Source: Planctomycetia bacterium (GTDB lineage Bacteria > Planctomycetota > Phycisphaerae > Phycisphaerales > SM1A02). Taken from it: a stretch of 17,550 nt of DNA. The translations under genes were made by a program, and so were the position numbers. Under the pieces are notes generated by a model. The model saw only the letters and a program-made list of their open reading frames with translations, had not been told where the DNA came from and did not search any database. Where the stretch lies: the NCBI GenBank assembly GCA_005799205.1, contig SYHM01000106.1, forward strand, positions 1 through 17,550, in the 5' to 3' direction. Shown here piece by piece: positions 13,443 through 17,550 of the stretch; the first letter of the stretch is position 1; the number at the start of each line of letters is the position of its first letter.

Positions 13443-14785
13443 GTCCTGCCGAGCGATTGCAATGGTTGGTCGTTCCCGCTTGCGCGACCTTCTCGTTCAT
13501 CTGCATCCTGCTTGCACTGCGAAAATTCCGCTTTCGGTCAATGCTCCGCGCAATGCCAACGACACCAGTGGCTGGAGCGTTCGTCGGCGAGGTTGAATTG
13601 AAGGGAGTTGCCACGACAGTCGATGCGAAGATCGGATTTCTGAGTGAGTGCGCGTGCGTTCAGTATTCATGGACAGTCGAAGAGCACTGGAAGCGACCGC
13701 GGGTCGTGACGACGACTGACGGCAAGGGGCGGACGACAACTCGTGTTGTGATCGATCATGGCACCGACACGATCGCGTCTGGAAGTGATCAGGCCGAACT
13801 CGAACTCGAAGATCCAACCGGTCGCATCCTTGTCCAGTTCGAGGGTGCGACCATCGAGCCGAGCACTCTGTTCGACGAGACGGTCGACGAGTCGAGTCCG
13901 CTCTACTACGGGAAAGGACCGCGAGGCTCAGTGAACGGCTCAACTGGCGAGCGCACATTCACCGAGACTGGGATCACGGTGGGCGCCAAGCTCTATGTCG
14001 TTGGCTATGCGCGAGAGCGCAGCGACTGCGTCGCAGTCGAGGTCGCACGAGGCGGTCGCGCGGGTACTGCAACGGAAGGGGCACGAGCGAGACTCTTCTT
14101 GATTTCGACTCGTGATGAAGCGAGCGTCTCGAGTGGGCACGGCACTGGAGGGTGGCTCTTCGCAGTCCTTGGATTTGTCGCCGTCGTGGCATTGCTCTTC
14201 GCGGATTTCGCGGAGGATGATCGGTCACGAAGGAGCGAGACCCCGTGGTTTTTCGTGAGTGGTGTAGCTGGCTACGGGACTCTTTTCGGAGCGCTCTGGG
14301 CGCTCTGGATGTTCAATGAACTTGTCGACCTGCGCAACCGAGTCATTCGCGCCTCGTCCAACATCGATGTCCAGTTGAAGCGCCGCTGCGACCTGATCGG
14401 ATCACTCCTTGAGTGTGTGCGAGCGGTCGCCGGCCATGAGGAATCGCTCCAGAAGGCGGTCGCATTCTTGCGCTCCCAAGAGACCATGAGTGATCGCAGG
14501 ACTGCCCACAGTAGAGCGTCGGTTGCGACACCGGTGGTTCGAGCGCTCGCCGAGGGGTATCCGACACTGACCGCCGGCGCAGTGTTTCTTCGGCTACAAG
14601 AAGCGTTGAGCGAAGCCGAGCAGCGAATCGCACTCGCTCGGGATGAATTCAACGGGCACGCGACGGGATACAACGCCCGGATCGCCGAGTTTCCGGCGCG
14701 ACTCATTGCGGGGTTCGCGCTCATGCGCCGAGCCAATTTCTTTGAAGCCCCCTCGTTCGAGCGTGCGCAGCCCACCCCTCGCTAG
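13439..14785 (+). CDS. Membrane protein with N-terminal GIDE-like domain and C-terminal LemA domain
   Basis: This protein has 448 aa and unknown function. Parts in order: a transmembrane helix (about 9-27); a GIDE-like (also called BAM, beside-a-membrane) domain (about 45-205) with AFVGEVELKG, CACVQYSWTVEEHW (71-84), LEDPTGRILVQFEGA (123-137) and a late VGAKLYVVGYA; two further helices (about 239-256 and 269-290); and a LemA domain (about 292-440) with ELVDLRNRVIRASSNIDVQL, KRRCDLIGSLLECV and, near the end, EAEQRIALARDEFNGHATGYN with FPARLIAGF and NFFEA. GIDE is best known from the mitochondrial ligase MULAN, but there is no RING finger here. The GTG start overlaps the permease stop (GTGA), and the product probably works with that transporter. 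The TAG stop forms part of the -10 box of acnA. Domain calls come from motif recognition only. Confidence 0.75.
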   Translation: MSPAERLQWLVVPACATFSFICILLALRKFRFRSMLRAMPTTPVAGAFVGEVELKGVATTVDAKIGFLSECACVQYSWTVEEHWKRPRVVTTTDGKGRTTTRVVIDHGTDTIASGSDQAELELEDPTGRILVQFEGATIEPSTLFDETVDESSPLYYGKGPRGSVNGSTGERTFTETGITVGAKLYVVGYARERSDCVAVEVARGGRAGTATEGARARLFLISTRDEASVSSGHGTGGWLFAVLGFVAVVALLFADFAEDDRSRRSETPWFFVSGVAGYGTLFGALWALWMFNELVDLRNRVIRASSNIDVQLKRRCDLIGSLLECVRAVAGHEESLQKAVAFLRSQETMSDRRTAHSRASVATPVVRALAEGYPTLTAGAVFLRLQEALSEAEQRIALARDEFNGHATGYNARIAEFPARLIAGFALMRRANFFEAPSFERAQPTPR

Positions 14786-14798
14786 AATCAGAATTCTG
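14783..14798 (+). promoter_or_regulatory. Putative acnA -10 box with adjacent palindrome
   Basis: TAGAAT (14783-14788) resembles a -10 box and contains the stop codon of the previous gene. Directly after it is the perfect palindrome CAGAATTCTG (14789-14798), which would span the predicted transcription start (about 14795). That is a usual position for a repressor site. Neither a -35 hexamer nor the regulator can be identified. Confidence 0.4.
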
Positions 14799-14817
14799 TC
14801 AGATTGCGCACACTTTT

Positions 14818-14822
14818 CGGAG
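14818..14822 (+). promoter_or_regulatory. Shine-Dalgarno site (CGGAG) of acnA
   Basis: CGGAG lies 7 nt before the GTG at 14830 and supports that start; the expected leader is about 35 nt. Confidence 0.6.
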
Positions 14823-14829
14823 TACTTGA

Positions 14830-17529
14830 GTGACCACGAACGACCCATTCAACGCACGGACCACCCTGAAGACTCCACTGGGAGCTCGCACGATCTTCAA
14901 ACTCGACGCGCTGAAGTCGCACGGCGCGATCGATCGACTGCCCTACTCGATTCGCGTGCTGCTGGAGAGCGTGCTTCGAAATCTCGATGGGCGTGTGTAC
15001 ACACGGGAGCATGTGTGCGCGATCGCGCAGTACGACCCGACGAAGGTCGGGGACGACGAGATTCCATTCATGCCAGGTCGCGTTGTGCTACAGGATTTCA
15101 CCGGTGTCCCATGTGTCGTCGACCTTGCGGCCATGCGCGGGGCGATGCAGCGCATGGGAGGTGATCCAAGGCGGGTGAATCCGCTCGTGCCGTGTGATCT
15201 TGTGATTGATCACTCGGTGCAGGTTGACGCGTATGCGAGCAGTGTCGCCCTCACGATCAATAATGACCTTGAATTCAAGCGCAATATGGAGCGGTACGAG
15301 TTTCTCAAGTGGGGGCAGGGAGCCCTTCAGAACTTTCGTGTCGTGCCTCCGGGGACTGGCATTGTCCATCAGGTCAACCTTGAGTATCTCGCAAAGGTCG
15401 TCTGGGAAAAAGATGGCGTGCTGTACCCAGACAGTGTCGTTGGTACTGACAGTCACACCACGATGATCAACGGGCTTGGAGTGCTCGGGTGGGGGGTTGG
15501 AGGAATCGAAGCTGAAGCGGTGATGTTGGGGCAGCCGATCTACATGTTGATTCCAGAAGTTGTCGGGGTGCGCCTGACGGGCAAGCTGCCCGAGGGGGCG
15601 ACCGCGACTGATCTGGTGCTTCGAGTGACCGAGATGCTGCGCAAGCACGGCGTTGTGAACAAGTTTGTGGAGTTCTTCGGGGCGGGGCTCGCCGACATGC
15701 CGCTGGCAAATCGCGCGACGATCGCGAACATGGCTCCCGAATATGGCGCGACCTGCGGCTACTTTCCGATCGACGATCAGACTTTGACCTATCTGCGCCT
15801 TTCGGGCCGTGACGAGGCGCTTGTGCAGACAGTCGAGCTCTATGCGAAGGCGCAAGGACTCTGGCGCGACGACGCTCGCGACATTTGCTACTCCGTGGTT
15901 CTTGAGCTTGATCAGTCGACGATCACACCAAGTCTCGCAGGACCATCGCGTCCACAGGATCGAGTCGAACTCACCGCGATGAAGCAGACTTGGAAGTCAT
16001 CCCTGCCGAAGTTGAAAGCAGGTGCGAAGGGCGCGCCTGCAGCAACAGCGACGCTGCTCGCCGACGATGGGGTTTCTGTGATGATGGATGGCAACGAGTG
16101 CATTCTCAAGAATGGCGCTGTGGTCATTGCTGCAATCACCAGTTGCACCAATACGAGTAATCCAAGCGTCATGCTCGGAGCGGGACTCTTGGCGAAGAAG
16201 GCGCGAGCATTTGGCCTGGAGCGCAAACCGTGGGTTAAGAGTTCGCTTGGTCCTGGTTCGACGGTTGTCACCGAGTACCTTAAGAAGTCTGGATCGATGC
16301 AGGCACTCGAAGAGCTCGGGTTCAATGTCGTGGGGTATGGATGCACCACATGCATCGGCAACAGTGGTCCGCTTCCTCCGGCAATTGAGAGCGCTGTCAA
16401 AGGCAATGACATGGTGGTTGCGAGCGTGCTGTCGGGGAACAGAAACTTCGAAGCGCGCGTTCACCCAGACGTCAAGGCAAATTTTCTTGCGAGCCCCCCT
16501 CTCGTTGTCGCGTACGCCATCGCAGGCACGGTAGACATCGACCTCGCAACCGAGCCGCTTGGGGTGGGATCAAAGGGGCAGCCGATCTATCTGCGCGATG
16601 TGTGGCCCTCGCAATCGGAAATCGAATCGGCGGTTGCGCACAGCGTCACTCGCGAGCAGTTTCAATCACAGTACGCGCATTGCTTCGATGGAAGTGACGA
16701 GTGGAAGGCGATCGCCACAGGCACCGGCGACATGTATCAGTGGGATGCCAAGAGCACCTACATCCAGGAGCCTCCATTCTTCACCACGATGTCCCTCGCA
16801 GCGCCAGCCCCGATCGAGGGCATTCGCGCGGCGCGTTGCCTCGTCAAGGTTGGCGATAGTGTGACAACAGATCACATTTCACCGGCCGGCAGCATCAAGA
16901 CCGACGGTCCAGCAGGGCAGTATCTGCAGGCGCACGGTGTGGCCGTGTCGATGTTCAATAGTTACGGAAGCCGGCGCGGCAACGACCGAGTCATGACTCG
17001 CGGCACATTCGCCAACACGCGGATTCAGAATCAACTCGCCCCTGGAACGATGGGTGGCGTGACGACTGACTTCACCGACGGAAAGGTCAAGCCGATCTTC
17101 GACGCCGCGGTGAGTTACAAGCGCGTCGGCACTCCGCTGATTGTCCTTGCAGGAAAGGACTATGGCATGGGATCGTCGCGTGACTGGGCGGCGAAGGGAA
17201 CATTCCTCCTTGGAGTGCGCGCGGTTATCGCCGAGAGTTTCGAACGCATTCACAGATCGAATCTTGTCGGAATGGGCGTGCTTCCGCTGACCTATCAGTC
17301 AGGTGCTAGCGCGCAAAGCCTTGGTCTTACTGGCGACGAAACGTTCGACATTGCGATTCCGGCCGATGTCAAACCGCGTCAACTCATCACGGTCTCGGCA
17401 ACTCGCGCTTGCGGCGAGGTTGTGCGCTTTGAGGCGACATGCAGGATCGACACCCCTGTCGAGGTCGACTACTACCGAAACGGCGGAATCCTTCATACGG
17501 TGTTACGTCGGATGGCCGAGTCGAAGTAG
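14830..17529 (+). CDS. acnA: Aconitate hydratase A
   Basis: Aconitase interconverts citrate and isocitrate in the citric acid cycle with a [4Fe-4S] cluster; it is cytoplasmic. The 899-aa length fits the AcnA/IRP type (about 890-900). The three cluster cysteines are present: C439 in ITSCTNTSNP, and C505 and C508 in GYGCTTCIGNSGP. Other signatures are DSVVGTDSHTTMINGLGVLG, TDHISPAGSI, GSRRGNDRVMTRGTFAN and GKDYGMGSSRDWAAKGT. Near the N-terminus, KLDALKSHGAIDRLPYSIRV is typical of this branch, which also includes iron-regulatory RNA-binding proteins; whether this one binds RNA when it lacks its cluster cannot be told. The GTG start has an SD site. The gene lies 44 nt after the GIDE-LemA gene with its own probable promoter, so its link with the upstream pair is likely incidental. 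Confidence 0.97.
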   Translation: MTTNDPFNARTTLKTPLGARTIFKLDALKSHGAIDRLPYSIRVLLESVLRNLDGRVYTREHVCAIAQYDPTKVGDDEIPFMPGRVVLQDFTGVPCVVDLAAMRGAMQRMGGDPRRVNPLVPCDLVIDHSVQVDAYASSVALTINNDLEFKRNMERYEFLKWGQGALQNFRVVPPGTGIVHQVNLEYLAKVVWEKDGVLYPDSVVGTDSHTTMINGLGVLGWGVGGIEAEAVMLGQPIYMLIPEVVGVRLTGKLPEGATATDLVLRVTEMLRKHGVVNKFVEFFGAGLADMPLANRATIANMAPEYGATCGYFPIDDQTLTYLRLSGRDEALVQTVELYAKAQGLWRDDARDICYSVVLELDQSTITPSLAGPSRPQDRVELTAMKQTWKSSLPKLKAGAKGAPAATATLLADDGVSVMMDGNECILKNGAVVIAAITSCTNTSNPSVMLGAGLLAKKARAFGLERKPWVKSSLGPGSTVVTEYLKKSGSMQALEELGFNVVGYGCTTCIGNSGPLPPAIESAVKGNDMVVASVLSGNRNFEARVHPDVKANFLASPPLVVAYAIAGTVDIDLATEPLGVGSKGQPIYLRDVWPSQSEIESAVAHSVTREQFQSQYAHCFDGSDEWKAIATGTGDMYQWDAKSTYIQEPPFFTTMSLAAPAPIEGIRAARCLVKVGDSVTTDHISPAGSIKTDGPAGQYLQAHGVAVSMFNSYGSRRGNDRVMTRGTFANTRIQNQLAPGTMGGVTTDFTDGKVKPIFDAAVSYKRVGTPLIVLAGKDYGMGSSRDWAAKGTFLLGVRAVIAESFERIHRSNLVGMGVLPLTYQSGASAQSLGLTGDETFDIAIPADVKPRQLITVSATRACGEVVRFEATCRIDTPVEVDYYRNGGILHTVLRRMAESK

Positions 17530-17550
17530 TCGGGCGCTTCAGAAAAACCA

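Overview
The window is a chromosomal stretch from a diderm, GC-rich bacterium. I infer a planctomycete, probably of the Phycisphaerae type. The pointers are two outer-membrane porins that carry the same N-terminal helical module and end in Phe, an RNase Y, a fused PurS/PurL enzyme, and an ABC-2 permease coupled to a GIDE-LemA membrane protein. This placement rests on gene content and family impressions only; no rRNA or other marker is present. I see no mobile element, CRISPR array, tRNA or rRNA gene.

Layout. (1) 26-1036, +: DNA polymerase III delta subunit (holA). (2) 1037-4482, +: two tandem paralogous porins. The first has its own promoter, a foldable 5' leader, a Shine-Dalgarno site and, downstream, two hairpins, the second a textbook intrinsic terminator. 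The second porin starts almost directly after a -10 box. (3) 4522-8411, +: purL (with PurS-like repeats fused at the N-terminus) and purQ, overlapping by ATGA; together they encode FGAM synthase of purine synthesis. (4) 11253-8400, -: a tight operon rny, a TM2-domain gene and rsmA, whose last codons overlap the end of purQ tail to tail. (5) 11254-11633: a 380-bp divergent intergenic region with inverted and phased repeats. (6) 11634-14785, +: an ABC-2 permease made of two fused homologous halves, overlapping by 4 nt a gene for a GIDE-domain plus LemA-domain membrane protein. (7) 14830-17529, +: aconitase (acnA), with a palindrome over its predicted transcription start.

A recurrent theme is transcription and translation start architecture. 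holA and purL have a TANNNT -10 box exactly 6 nt before the start codon and no Shine-Dalgarno site, as expected for leaderless mRNAs. Porin 2 and the permease have the box 9 nt before the start. Most of the other genes (porin 1, purQ, the TM2 gene, rny, acnA) have recognisable Shine-Dalgarno sites; rsmA and the GIDE-LemA gene do not.

Most genes are conserved housekeeping genes. The least explained parts are the permease/GIDE-LemA pair, the porin 2 start with its apparently split signal peptide, the porin 1 leader, and the repeats in the divergent intergenic region.
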